Notes: a model not told the origin generated them from the sequence alone. 64,000 bases of DNA from Leptonema illini DSM 21528 (GCF_000243335.1 NZ_JH597773.1:3528156-3592155); one strand, 5' to 3'; numbered from the stretch's first letter, positions 52,046 to 60,868 are shown. Numbers and translations: made by a program.

Positions 52046-52534
52046 ATGAGCAAGCCTCTCCTGACTGAGATGAATCCTCCTCCTCTGAACAGCTCGCGCA
52101 TTCTGCGAAGGCATCTGATCACCGGCCTGGCTCTGCTCATCCTGCCGATGGTGCTTCTTCATCAAACGGGCATCGCACGCCTGCCGCAGATCCTCGGCTG
52201 GGCGACGAGCCTCGGGCCGTACTGGCTGCTCTGGGGCGCCGTTTTGATCTTCAGCTCGTGGCTGGCCTTCTATATGGCCGATCGCCTCATCTGGCCCGGC
52301 TGGATGCGCCGTATCAACATCGATCTCTACGAAGGCGGACGTCTTCGCGATCTCTTTCGCAAATGGGCGCTCTGCTGGCGCTGCCTCGGCTACTGGTACG
52401 GCGGCATTGCCTCGTTTCTCTTATGGCTTGTCGTTCTGCCGGCCTGGTACGGGGCCTTCTATTTTGCGCTCGCCGGCGCCTCGCTTGGAGCGGCGATCAC
52501 CGCTCTCTTTGTCGCAAGCAGCGCGAAAGAATAG
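52046..52534 (+). CDS. Membrane protein of unknown function
   Basis: 162 aa with four hydrophobic segments (about 25-45, 60-80, 118-135, 137-155). Between segments 2 and 3 is a charged cytoplasmic stretch with two Cys (RKWALCWRCLGYWYGG). No family recognised. Codon use and GC content return to those of the core genes, so the array has ended. Confidence 0.6.
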   Translation: MSKPLLTEMNPPPLNSSRILRRHLITGLALLILPMVLLHQTGIARLPQILGWATSLGPYWLLWGAVLIFSSWLAFYMADRLIWPGWMRRINIDLYEGGRLRDLFRKWALCWRCLGYWYGGIASFLLWLVVLPAWYGAFYFALAGASLGAAITALFVASSAKE

Positions 52535-52597
52535 GCTGCACGAAAAAGCGTTAACAATTTTTGAAAAGCGGCGGACGTTCATTCGTTTTCATATACG

Positions 52598-53146
52598 ATG
52601 GACTTTCGATACATCGCCGCTCTTTGCATATTTGCGACATCCTGTCTGAGCCGGCAGGAAATCGTTAGCCGTGACCTTAAATACGATACCGATAAGCTGA
52701 CGGTAACGGACGCTCCGTATATTCAGGGCGACTTTATCATGATGGCGTTGAAGAAGCGCGATTTGAATAAAGGCGACACGGATGAGGTGATTCCGCTCTG
52801 CATTCCGCTGTATCGCACGCCGGCCTACGAGGAGTATCAAAAAGGGCATGCCTCTTCGCCGAACCATATCGCCTACGAAGAGCATCAGGATCGCGTCGAT
52901 GTCGTCGTCAGAGTCCCCTATAGCTTCAGAGGATGCGAGCTCGACGAGGCCCCGGCCGTTGAAGTGAAGCTCGGCCCGGCCAATCGCGGCGTCAGGCCGA
53001 CCGTCGTCGAGATCATGGGCCGGCGTTTTTCGTTTGAAGAGAGTATGGCGTCGTTCCTGTATTACTTCAATCTGACGTCGCGAAGGTTACCCTATCGAAT
53101 CCGACTGGAGCCTGCATTCAAGCAGAAGCGGCTGTTTGCGTTTTGA
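52598..53146 (+). CDS. Putative lipoprotein
   Basis: 182 aa. Signal peptide DFRYIAALCIFATSC with lipobox ATSC. The mature part is mixed alpha/beta with a Cys pair (LCIPLY, RGCELDE). No family recognised. 63 bp after the membrane protein gene, same strand. Confidence 0.7.
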   Translation: MDFRYIAALCIFATSCLSRQEIVSRDLKYDTDKLTVTDAPYIQGDFIMMALKKRDLNKGDTDEVIPLCIPLYRTPAYEEYQKGHASSPNHIAYEEHQDRVDVVVRVPYSFRGCELDEAPAVEVKLGPANRGVRPTVVEIMGRRFSFEESMASFLYYFNLTSRRLPYRIRLEPAFKQKRLFAF

Positions 53147-53199
53147 GGGGTTAGTCGGAATTCGGATAGGATAGAATTCAGATCAACGGAGCATCAATA

Positions 53200-53484
53200 T
53201 CAGAGATTCATAAACGCATTCACGACAACGAGTATCAGGACGCAACCCAGTTGAACACAAAGCGCTATCAAAAAGTCTTTACGATACTTGCTGGGACCGG
53301 GAAAAGCCTCTTGATGCAAACCGTATATGTAGAGTGGCTTTAATGGATACTTGATGAATACGGAAATCTGCTCTGATTCAGGACGGATGCTATTCAGCTC
53401 CCGGGTCATCTCCCACGTTAACTGAGCACCTACGAGGCCGGCTACTACTATAACTACAACGACAAAAATAACGAATACGATCAT
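53200..53484 (-). CDS. Small two-helix membrane protein
   Basis: 94 aa. A helix at the N-terminus (FVIFVVVVIVVAGLVGAQL) and one at the C-terminus (IALCVQLGCVLILVVVNAF), with a charged 45-residue loop. Function unknown. Its ATG overlaps the stop of a HigA fragment. Confidence 0.6.
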   Translation of the reverse strand: MIVFVIFVVVVIVVAGLVGAQLTWEMTRELNSIRPESEQISVFIKYPLKPLYIYGLHQEAFPGPSKYRKDFLIALCVQLGCVLILVVVNAFMNL

Positions 53485-53596
53485 ATACGATCATAAACAG
53501 CGGCGAAGCGGGTAACTCGCAGCTCCTTGTTTTGCAAAGCCTCCCATAGATCCAGCTTCGTCTGCATATTCAGCCAGCTCTCCGCACGCACCGCCA
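53481..53596 (-). pseudogene. C-terminal fragment of a HigA-type antitoxin
   Basis: Reads VRAESWLNMQTKLDLWEALQ and about 15 more residues to a stop. The SWLNMQTKxDLWEA block is the C-terminal signature of HigA-like XRE antitoxins. The helix-turn-helix half is absent; the preceding gene's stop lies at the junction. A third relic of this family in the window. Confidence 0.6.
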
Positions 53597-53872
53597 CTAT
53601 AACCACCATGGCACGATTTCAGATTTGTTCTTGCATTTGTTTTGGTTTAAGTATTCGACATACAAAAGACATTCCATAAGCCTCTGGTCGGCCTCTACGG
53701 AAGAACTCGCGTCGTCGGCAAGAACCACGCAGGAAAACTCATTGCCTTCTCTCTGCAACTCGTCCTCACAAACGTATCTCTGGCTAAGAGCGGGGCCGTA
53801 GCAACTGGTTTGAACGAGACAGGCCAACAATAGTCCTGCCGACAAAAACTTTACCTTTTCGTTTCGGATCAT
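53597..53872 (-). CDS. Small putative lipoprotein
   Basis: 91 aa. Signal peptide with lipobox QTSC, six further Cys or near-Cys positions in a 65-residue mature part. No family recognised. Confidence 0.6.
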   Translation of the reverse strand: MIRNEKVKFLSAGLLLACLVQTSCYGPALSQRYVCEDELQREGNEFSCVVLADDASSSVEADQRLMECLLYVEYLNQNKCKNKSEIVPWWL

Positions 53873-53968
53873 TTTGTCTCACTCCGCCTTTTTCCAGCAC
53901 TACGAGTTCAACCTCGGCCGATCCATCCACTTTTGTCAATCAAACTCCTGTCCCGCCAGTACCTCCGC

Positions 53969-54796
53969 TCAGCGCCCATTCAACGATTTCTCTTTGTCGG
54001 CACACTGGTGCAGCTCTTGAAAACCACGGTTTCGCTGTGAACAATACGCAAGACCTTCACGGTAGAGAGTCTTCGCATCCTGCTTCCCCGCTCGAACACA
54101 GCCTGAATTTGCGGGAGGCGTGAACTCTTTCTGTCTCGGGAAGTAGATACAATGCATGAGTTTATCTTGATACAGGAAAAAAACGAATGCTGCCGTTCCC
54201 CGTGCGCGGTATTCGATCAGCCTGTCGTACTGAAAATCACGAGATGACACGCTTACGCTTCGTGGAGTCAGGAATGTCATATAGAGATACGGACTGCCTT
54301 TGAAGAACGTCTGCACCTCAGCAGTCGTTGTCCGGTCGCGACGGACTCGTAAGCCACCGAGATATTTCACATCGGATTCGAAAGAGGTCGGATAATAGAT
54401 ATCCGTTTCAGAAAACGGCGGATCATGCTCCGCCTGATAGCGGTGATACTTTCTGGTATACTCTTGAGCAGCGACTGTATAGAATGGATGCGAACCACGA
54501 TAAACAAAGGCCTTTGCACCATCGAGGACTGCAATTAAGGTGATCACCTTGAGAACAGGGCGGAGAGGCAGCCTTGTAAGGACACCTAAAATGAGGAAAA
54601 TCAATAGTGGAAAGAGGATGATAGGATAAAGCAAGATATGGGCGGCGAAAGAAACGATGTAGATGATACCGGCCTCTCCTTGCGCTGCGGAAAATGCGAA
54701 GAAGATGAAGTCGGCAATATAGAGTGTCATGAATGCGCCGAACAATCCCCGGACGATCCGCAACCACAGATCGGTAATGAAGTCGTTTTTCATCAT
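53969..54796 (-). CDS. Four-helix membrane protein, paralogue of the gene at 55032
   Basis: 275 aa. N-terminal half with three or four helices (LFGAFMTLYIADFIFF; YIVSFAAHILLYPIILFPLL; VLKVITLIAVLDGAKAFVYR). C-terminal half is soluble (HPFYTVAAQEYTRKYHRYQA, FSETDIYYPTSFESDVKYLG). The same layout and many of the same residues recur in the gene at 55032. No known family. Confidence 0.7.
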   Translation of the reverse strand: MMKNDFITDLWLRIVRGLFGAFMTLYIADFIFFAFSAAQGEAGIIYIVSFAAHILLYPIILFPLLIFLILGVLTRLPLRPVLKVITLIAVLDGAKAFVYRGSHPFYTVAAQEYTRKYHRYQAEHDPPFSETDIYYPTSFESDVKYLGGLRVRRDRTTTAEVQTFFKGSPYLYMTFLTPRSVSVSSRDFQYDRLIEYRARGTAAFVFFLYQDKLMHCIYFPRQKEFTPPANSGCVRAGKQDAKTLYREGLAYCSQRNRGFQELHQCADKEKSLNGR

Positions 54797-54802
54797 GATT
54801 GC

Positions 54803-54985
54803 CTATCCGACGAGATCAAAAATATAGATCTGTTCTGTGACAGCTGCCACATATCTTCCACTTTCAGAGAATGCTACCTGGCCAATGGGGGGCAGCACAA
54901 CTCGCTCTTCTGCTTTGAGACTACCTGAGCTCTGAAGAAAAAGGGCGCAGACAGATAGAGTACAGGCCAGCGTGAAACTTTTCAT
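54803..54985 (-). CDS. Short exported protein, probably a truncated beta-propeller
   Basis: 60 aa. Signal peptide KSFTLACTLSVCALF, then VVLPPIGQVAFSESGRYVAA, like the first blade of a WD40/PD40 propeller, and an early stop. It lies between the two paralogues, so it may be what remains of a longer gene after the duplication event. Confidence 0.45.
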   Translation of the reverse strand: MKSFTLACTLSVCALFLQSSGSLKAEERVVLPPIGQVAFSESGRYVAAVTEQIYIFDLVG

Positions 54986-55031
54986 AGAACTCCACCTCAC
55001 CTTTCTGCAACTCTCCAATCTCTCTCCCCAT

Positions 55032-55841
55032 TCAAGGTAATTGCAGTGATTTTGCCTTTTCCGAGCATTTATGAATCATCTGGAAGCTCTGGTTTCTCTG
55101 AAAGCAGTAGGCGATGGTTTCAAGGAGGATGATCTGTTTCTGCCTCTCTGGCGATTGAACACAGTCAGCGTCTACGGGCAGAGACAATTTCACCGCTCCC
55201 GGAAAGTAAGTGCACTGCACGAGTTTATTTTGATAAAAGAAGAGAATGAATTCGGTGCTTCCGCCTAACCGATAGGCGAACAGCCTGTCATAGTAGAATG
55301 AACGAGACGATATGTTCACGTAACGAGGAAGCGAATAAGACAGAGACAGATAAGGACGCCCATAGAAAATCCTCCAGAGCTCATCCGTTGTCGTCTGGTT
55401 GCGGATAAAGGGGCGGTCGCCCAGATACCTTGCTACCGATAAGTGTTCGTCAGGATTGTAGATATCCGTATCTGAAAAAGGCGGATCCTTTTCCGCCTGA
55501 TCACGATGATACCGTTCCGCCAAAGAGTCTAACACGATCGAATAAAAAGGGTGATCACCGTTATAAGCGCTCACCTTTGCGACATCAAAGATAAATATGA
55601 GAACGACCACCTGCAAAACCGGACTGAGTGGTCGCTTCCCGACGGCACCGATAATGAGAAAGACAAGCAGCGAACAGAGCAGAACAGGATAAAAAACAAT
55701 GTGCACGACAAAGGACAGCATGTAAATAAGGCCAGCTTCCCCTTGCCTCTTAGCATAATCGTATAAGCTAAAATCCGCGATATATAGTATCAAGAATACC
55801 GCGAACACTCCCCATACAAGCATCCGCCATGAATCTTTCAT
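55032..55841 (-). CDS. Four-helix membrane protein, paralogue of the gene at 53969
   Basis: 269 aa from ATG 55841, aligned with the paralogue start. Shared blocks: FLILYIADFSLY, AKRQGEAGLIYMLSFVVHIV, GDHPFYSIVLDSLAERYHRD, PFSDTDIYNPD, FILFFYQNKLVQCTYFPGA. The C-terminus resembles the first copy (CFQRNQSFQMIHKCSEKAKS against CSQRNRGFQELHQCADKEKS). Function unknown. Confidence 0.7.
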   Translation of the reverse strand: MKDSWRMLVWGVFAVFLILYIADFSLYDYAKRQGEAGLIYMLSFVVHIVFYPVLLCSLLVFLIIGAVGKRPLSPVLQVVVLIFIFDVAKVSAYNGDHPFYSIVLDSLAERYHRDQAEKDPPFSDTDIYNPDEHLSVARYLGDRPFIRNQTTTDELWRIFYGRPYLSLSYSLPRYVNISSRSFYYDRLFAYRLGGSTEFILFFYQNKLVQCTYFPGAVKLSLPVDADCVQSPERQKQIILLETIAYCFQRNQSFQMIHKCSEKAKSLQLP

Positions 55842-55943
55842 AAGCCTGCCTTTCATCGCTTTCCGTATATCCCTGAGCTCGATCCTGCAATCTCTGCAAA
55901 CATCTGTCAATCAAACTTCATCCGCACAGGTAGCCTGCTCCTC

Positions 55944-56019
55944 TCTGCGCCTTCCTTCTCTGCGCCTTCCTTCTCTGCGCCTTCCTTCTCTGCGCCTTCC
56001 TTCTCTGCGCCCGCCTTCT
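55944..56019. repeat. Tandem 15-bp repeat
   Basis: CTGCGCCTTCCTTCT repeated four times in a row, then a diverged fifth unit, followed by a C/T-rich tract up to 56110. It lies between the membrane-protein pair and mnmE and codes for nothing that I can support. Confidence 0.8.
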
Positions 56020-56110
56020 CCGTGCCCGCCGCGCTCGCTGAGGTTTACCCCTCTCTCTGAGCCCCCGCCTTCTCCGCGCACTCTGCTCCCTCCGCGGTTA
56101 ACCCCTCCCC

Positions 56111-57508
56111 TCACTTACCCACACAGAAAACCGAGAAGATCCGCCCCAGGATATCTTCAGTCGTGATCTCGCCCGTAATATCGGCAGCATTCTGCAAGGC
56201 CGTATCGATCTCAAGGGCGCAGATCTCGTCGGGAGCGCCGTCAGACCAGAGCGAGAGCAGCCGTTGCAGCGCCTCTCGCATCGCCTGAAAGTGATGGCGA
56301 TGCCGCTCCTCAAGTAAAAAAGGATCGAGACCGCCCGGCTCTTCTTCAAGGTGCGAGACGATGCGCTTGTGCAGAAGGTCCACGCCCTCGCCGGTTTTAC
56401 ATGAGATGCGAATCAGCTCAAAAGTCCCGTTGCGGCGGATGCCGTCAAAATACGAATCCTCATGCGCCTTTTCATGCAGGATATCGACCTTGTTTAAAAC
56501 GTGGATGATCTTCTTCGATTCGGATGATTGAGAAAGTTCGTATTCGAGCGCCTCGTTAATCTCGATGCTTTCGCGCGATCCGTCGATCAGATGCAGAATC
56601 AGCTGGCTGCGCTTCATCTCTTCAATCGACCGTCGTATTCCCTCGCGCTCGATGCTATCTTCGGTTAGTCGAAGGCCTGCCGTATCGATAAAGCGCACGC
56701 GGAACTCGCCCAGCTCCACGTCTTCGCTCACATAGTCTCGCGTCGTGCCGTGAACGTCCGAGACGATAGAACGATCCCATCCGAGGAGGCGATTCAACAG
56801 AGAAGACTTGCCTGCATTTGTCACGCCGATCAGGGCGATGCGAAAGCCTTCGCTCACGCGCTGCGCCGCTCCGCTGCGGGCAAGAATATCGTCGATCTGT
56901 TGCAGCAGGTCATGCACGCGACGCCGGCGAGCGTCCTTCGATTCGAAGGTCAGGTCTTCGTCCGAGAAGTCGACTTCGGCCTCGGTCTCAGCCTTCAGAT
57001 TCATGAGCGCCGATCGGAATCTTGCGATCGAGCGCTTCAGCTCGCCGCTGTATAACCTCTGTGCGCCCTGGAGCTCGTATTGCGAACGCGCATCGATGAT
57101 GCGTCTGACCGACTCGGCCGTCGTCAGATCCATGCGTCCGTTTTGAAAGGCACGTCGCGTGAATTCTCCCGCAAGGGCGGGACGGATGCCCAGTTTCTCA
57201 GAAAGCTCGGTTAACAGTCGACGTACGATGAGCGGCGAACCGTGCAAGAAGATCTCGGCGCAATCTTCCCCCGTATAAGAGTGCGGTCCCGGAAAATAAA
57301 CGGCCAGGCCGTCGTCGATAAAGACGTCGTCAGAACGGACGTCCACCCGCGTCATCACGCGGGGTCGTTCGATAGCGGACGGGCCCTTCGTTATACAGAA
57401 GCGCCGCACCGCTTCGGCCGTCGCCGGCCCCGAGATGCGCACGACGGCGATGGCCCCTCTTCCGGGGGCCGTCGATAAGGCGGCGATCGTGTCTCGTTCC
57501 TGTATCAT
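56111..57508 (-). CDS. mnmE: tRNA modification GTPase MnmE
   Basis: 465 aa. With MnmG it makes the 5-(carboxymethyl)aminomethyl group on U34 of some tRNAs. N-terminal folate-binding domain (MIQERDTIAALSTAPGRGAI), then an inserted G domain: G1 GVTNAGKSSLLN, G2 TTRDYVSEDVEL, G3 DTAGLR, G4 NKVD, and the terminal CVGK whose Cys is essential in the family. Full length. Follows jag on the same strand after a hairpin terminator. Confidence 0.97.
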   Translation of the reverse strand: MIQERDTIAALSTAPGRGAIAVVRISGPATAEAVRRFCITKGPSAIERPRVMTRVDVRSDDVFIDDGLAVYFPGPHSYTGEDCAEIFLHGSPLIVRRLLTELSEKLGIRPALAGEFTRRAFQNGRMDLTTAESVRRIIDARSQYELQGAQRLYSGELKRSIARFRSALMNLKAETEAEVDFSDEDLTFESKDARRRRVHDLLQQIDDILARSGAAQRVSEGFRIALIGVTNAGKSSLLNRLLGWDRSIVSDVHGTTRDYVSEDVELGEFRVRFIDTAGLRLTEDSIEREGIRRSIEEMKRSQLILHLIDGSRESIEINEALEYELSQSSESKKIIHVLNKVDILHEKAHEDSYFDGIRRNGTFELIRISCKTGEGVDLLHKRIVSHLEEEPGGLDPFLLEERHRHHFQAMREALQRLLSLWSDGAPDEICALEIDTALQNAADITGEITTEDILGRIFSVFCVGK

Positions 57509-57577
57509 GGTGCCGAATGAATAAGCTGAGCGCTATACAGATAGGAATGCAATAAGATTAGATGGTTAACAGGAAAA

Positions 57578-57603
57578 AAAGAGGGGCTTTCGCCCCCTCT
57601 TTT
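57578..57603. terminator. Bidirectional terminator between jag and mnmE
   Basis: AAAGAGGGGC-TTTC-G-CCCCC-TCTTTT, a strong stem with T runs on both strands. It ends the yidC-jag transcript; mnmE may have its own promoter in 57509-57577. Confidence 0.8.
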
Positions 57604-58325
57604 CAATCATCGATGCGGTTGCCGATATTATCGTCATCCTCATCATAATCCTGGCTACGGTTACCGTTGCCTCCGCGTCGCTTCCGATTTCCCGGATTCT
57701 CGTCGATGCGCATGACGCGCACTCGCTTGTAGAGTCCGTTCCCTTCGGATTCCGTGGTGATCTTAGCATCGCCTTCCAGTTCGAGGTGGATGATGCGCCT
57801 TTCATAAGGGTTCATCGCCTCGAGAAGAAAGGATTTGCCGTTCTTCATCACGCGACCCGCTATGTTGCGGGCGAGTTTCTTCAGATAGTCCTTGCGACGT
57901 TCGCGATAACGAGCGACGTCCACAAGCACCCTTTTCTTCTTCTTCAGTTCCTTGTTCAGGAGCAGGTTGACCAGGAACTGAATGGCGTCCAGGGTACGTC
58001 CCTGACGGCCAATGAGGAATCCGGAATCTTCGGAATTCACGTGAGCAACGTAATTCTCGTCCGTTTCCTCGATCGTCTCGATCTCAGCTTCGACGCCGAG
58101 CCGGGCGATTACGGTTAACGTAACGCCTCGGATCAGAGCGTTGTCGCTGAGTTTCTTCTTGTCGTTCTTCACCCTGACGGTGACGGGTTTACGAGAGACA
58201 AGGCCCAGAAGAGAGGCACCTTCGGTGATGAAGGTGGCATCGTCCTCTCCGACGCCAAGCACGTCCATGGCCTTCCTGATGGCATCACCTTTCGTTTTGC
58301 CATCGGTCTCATACACGAAATTCAT
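57603..58325 (-). CDS. jag: Jag/KhpB RNA-binding protein (KH and R3H domains)
   Basis: 240 aa. Jag-N domain (VYETDGKTKGDAIRKAMDVL), KH domain (DSGFLIGRQGRTLDAIQFLV) and R3H domain (ARNIAGRVMKNGKSFLLEAM, NPYERRIIHLELE). The tail is an acidic, Asn/Asp-rich disordered region. In other bacteria KhpB binds RNA and affects cell division. Typical place next to yidC. Confidence 0.94.
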   Translation of the reverse strand: MNFVYETDGKTKGDAIRKAMDVLGVGEDDATFITEGASLLGLVSRKPVTVRVKNDKKKLSDNALIRGVTLTVIARLGVEAEIETIEETDENYVAHVNSEDSGFLIGRQGRTLDAIQFLVNLLLNKELKKKKRVLVDVARYRERRKDYLKKLARNIAGRVMKNGKSFLLEAMNPYERRIIHLELEGDAKITTESEGNGLYKRVRVMRIDENPGNRKRRGGNGNRSQDYDEDDDNIGNRIDD

Positions 58326-58353
58326 AAATCACCTCTTATGTATCATTGCAGGG

Positions 58354-60246
58354 TCAATCCTCCACCTTCGCAAAACGGTTCGCAGCAAGCTGCCACAGAA
58401 CGGAGATGATGTTCTGTACGGTCCAGTAAAGAGTCACACCGCTCGGCATGGACCAGAAGAAGAATATCATGATAAACGGCATCATATACATCAGCATCTT
58501 CTGCTGCGGATCCGATGCGACCGTCGTCAGCTTCTGCTGCGCGAACTGCGAAACGACCATGATAAGCGGTAGAATGTTGAACGTGAATCCCTGGATAATC
58601 CAGAAGTTAAGCGTGTAGACGGTATCGGGCTCCGAGAGGTCGTGCATCCACAGAATGAACGGCGAATGCCAGAGCTCGATCGATTCGGTGAAGGCCGAGT
58701 AAAGAGCGATGAAGATCGGAATCTGAATCAGAATCGGCAGACATCCCTTCGCCGGATTGATCTTATGCTTCTTATAGACCTCCATGATCTTCTTCTGGCG
58801 CTCATTCGGATCATCCTTGTACTTCTCGTTGATGACGTCCATCTCGGGCTTGAGGGCGTTCATCTTCTTCATCGTCTTCGCCTGCATCTGGTTCAGCGGA
58901 TACGTAACCAGCTTCCAGCCGACGGCGATGATGATAATGGCATAACCGTAGTTACCCACATAGGCCTCGACGAAACGAAGCAGCCAGATGATGCCGTCAC
59001 GGATCTTCGCAAACAGCGCGAGGAACGTCGACGAGTAGATGACGTCGCGCATCGCCGATTCCGGAGCCTCTTCGCCGAACTCGCCAGACGCTACGGACGG
59101 ATCGTTGAAGACGTGCTGATCGTCGGCTCGCAGTCCGGCGAAGACCTGCATGTTGATGACGACGGCATCGGTGCGGGCCTGATCGAGCTTCACCAGATCG
59201 GTAACGCGAGCGGCGCCGGGCTTCAGTTGCAGATCGGCATCATGCGCGGCGGCAAGCGTAAAGTTCTTATAAATACCGGTATAGAAGGCGTCGCTTTTCA
59301 GCGAAGGGTTATTCGTCACGACCGCTCCGTCCAGCGACGACAGCTTGCTGTCGGTGGAGAGGAATCGCGTATACATAATGAAATAGCGGCTATGAGCACC
59401 GAAATAACTGAGCGTATCGGGAGCTTCCAGATAGAGCGTAAACGGCCCTTTATCGCCGCCCGAGCATCCGAACCAGCCCGATCCACCGGCGCCGTAGCCA
59501 GGCAGTCGACTCAGGCTGTCGTTGTAGTTGATGAACCGGCCAAAATAAGCCATCTCGCGGCTGGAATCGCTTTCAGGCCCGGGACCGACGCCGGCAAAGG
59601 GCTTAAAGAAAAGATCGCCGCCAAGAGTAAAAGGACGGTTTTCAAGGTTTCGGATAACGGTGATCTGATGAAAGAAGCTCTCTTTTTCAAGAAAGCGAAA
59701 GACCTTGATCAATTCAAGGCGATGCTTCTTGAATTCCACAGGCAGGGTAAAGCGAACCTCGCGCACGCCCGTCGCCGGAGTCGACTCTTCTACTTTGAAG
59801 ATAGCGTCGTTAAGGCGGGGATGCGCAAGCGGCTCGGCTCCCTGACCGCCTGCACTGTAATAGATATGCGGCTGAAAGTCCATGCCGTTACCAAGCGTAA
59901 CCTCGAGGGCACGGCGATCCTTCTCGATCGCATCGGCGGACTCATTCAAAACGGCATCGGGCAGGCGCACGCTATCGCTGTGCTTGACGTAGACCCGTTC
60001 GATACGACCGCCCTGTGTGTTCAGAATATAAATATTCGGGCCGGCATCTACCTCGATAGAGCGTGCTTCACCACCAGCCTGAAATTCGAAGTCACTCAGA
60101 GATGATGTGCTCTGCGACGGTCCGGGCACCGGCTTTTGTTCGGGCTTCTTGCCGGGATCAAGTATCTGCATCATCAGAACGGCCCCGACGCCGAGGATAA
60201 CGATCGGCAACAGCGATGTTAGGGGGCTTTTATTTTCCTGACTCAT
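58354..60246 (-). CDS. yidC: Membrane protein insertase YidC
   Basis: 630 aa. N-terminal membrane helix (SLLPIVILGVGAVLMMQIL), a large periplasmic domain (about 60-400), then the five-helix insertase core: IIIIAVGWKLVTYPLNQMQA, MKKMNALKPEMDVINEKYKD, GCLPILIQIPIFIALYSAF and MMPFIMIFFFWSMPSGVTLY. Inserts membrane proteins with or without Sec. It overlaps yidD by 4 bp (ATGA), so translation is coupled. Confidence 0.97.
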   Translation of the reverse strand: MSQENKSPLTSLLPIVILGVGAVLMMQILDPGKKPEQKPVPGPSQSTSSLSDFEFQAGGEARSIEVDAGPNIYILNTQGGRIERVYVKHSDSVRLPDAVLNESADAIEKDRRALEVTLGNGMDFQPHIYYSAGGQGAEPLAHPRLNDAIFKVEESTPATGVREVRFTLPVEFKKHRLELIKVFRFLEKESFFHQITVIRNLENRPFTLGGDLFFKPFAGVGPGPESDSSREMAYFGRFINYNDSLSRLPGYGAGGSGWFGCSGGDKGPFTLYLEAPDTLSYFGAHSRYFIMYTRFLSTDSKLSSLDGAVVTNNPSLKSDAFYTGIYKNFTLAAAHDADLQLKPGAARVTDLVKLDQARTDAVVINMQVFAGLRADDQHVFNDPSVASGEFGEEAPESAMRDVIYSSTFLALFAKIRDGIIWLLRFVEAYVGNYGYAIIIIAVGWKLVTYPLNQMQAKTMKKMNALKPEMDVINEKYKDDPNERQKKIMEVYKKHKINPAKGCLPILIQIPIFIALYSAFTESIELWHSPFILWMHDLSEPDTVYTLNFWIIQGFTFNILPLIMVVSQFAQQKLTTVASDPQQKMLMYMMPFIMIFFFWSMPSGVTLYWTVQNIISVLWQLAANRFAKVED

Positions 60247-60509
60247 GGGTTCTCCTGTTCGGACGTTCGATCCTTCGCCTCCGGAATGACCGGATCAAAA
60301 TAGCCTTCATTGAAGGGATTGCAGCGAAGAATACGATAGGTTGATTTTGCAAGTGCTACGGGAAAGGGAAGGATCTCAAAGGCCTCTTTTGCATAGGCCG
60401 AGCAACTCGGATAAAAACGACAGCGCCCCGGCAGGAGCGGCGAGATGGCGGCTCGATAGAAGCCGATAAAAAGAAGAAAGAAGCGATTGATCAGGGCGGG
60501 CTCAGCCAT
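60243..60509 (-). CDS. yidD: Membrane protein insertion efficiency factor YidD
   Basis: 88 aa from ATG 60509. Motif LLPGRCRFYPSCSAYAKEAF with its three conserved Cys, and RILRCNPFNEGYFDPV. An amphipathic helix at the N-terminus puts it at the membrane face. Overlaps rnpA by 8 bp and yidC by 4 bp. Confidence 0.93.
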   Translation of the reverse strand: MAEPALINRFFLLFIGFYRAAISPLLPGRCRFYPSCSAYAKEAFEILPFPVALAKSTYRILRCNPFNEGYFDPVIPEAKDRTSEQENP

Positions 60510-60855
60510 GCGCCCCTCCAAGCATGCCGCGGGAGCGCAGCAGATCTTCAAGTTGTTCGGCAACGATCGTCGAAGTCAGGCCTTCTGTCTTGCCTGTCGG
60601 CAGTACAGCGATCACCCAGCCCTTCTGAATGCGCAGAAGGTACGGCATCAGAGCCGCCCGGAAGATCCGTTTCAAACGATTACGTTTCACGCTGTTGCCG
60701 AAGCGAACGGACACGCAGACCGCAAACCGTAGCTCTTCCGGTTTTCCGGGAACGAAGATCAGCTGAACATTTCTCGTGCTCTTCCTGATTCCCGTCCGGA
60801 AAAGACGGGCAAACTCACGGCGATCTGTGAGTACGTGCTCTTTGTATTCAGAGAT
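60502..60855 (-). CDS. rnpA: Ribonuclease P protein component (unusual start codon)
   Basis: About 117 aa. Signature VSVRFGNSVKRNRLKRIFRA and upstream conserved residues (LTDRREFARLFRTG, NVQLIFVPG). The only GTG in the conserved region is 60714, which would cut off the first 47 residues. Upstream in this frame, back to the TGA near 60898, there is no ATG, GTG or TTG. A strong GGAGG (60866-60862) is spaced 6 nt from an ATC (60855-60853); CTG at 60861 is an alternative. So the start is either non-standard or the locus is frameshifted. Confidence 0.85.
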   Translation of the reverse strand: MSEYKEHVLTDRREFARLFRTGIRKSTRNVQLIFVPGKPEELRFAVCVSVRFGNSVKRNRLKRIFRAALMPYLLRIQKGWVIAVLPTGKTEGLTSTIVAEQLEDLLRSRGMLGGAHG

Positions 60856-60868
60856 CGACAGCCTCCAA

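Noticed and set aside
55944-56019. Possible CRISPR array
   Set aside because: Direct repeats abut with no spacers and the unit is 15 bp. No cas genes are nearby.
55911-56114. Frame encoding GRRREGRRREG repeats
   Set aside because: It is only the 15-bp tandem repeat read in one frame. No ribosome site and no homology.
58642-60105. 487-codon frame on the plus strand
   Set aside because: Antisense to yidC; shadow of the real gene.
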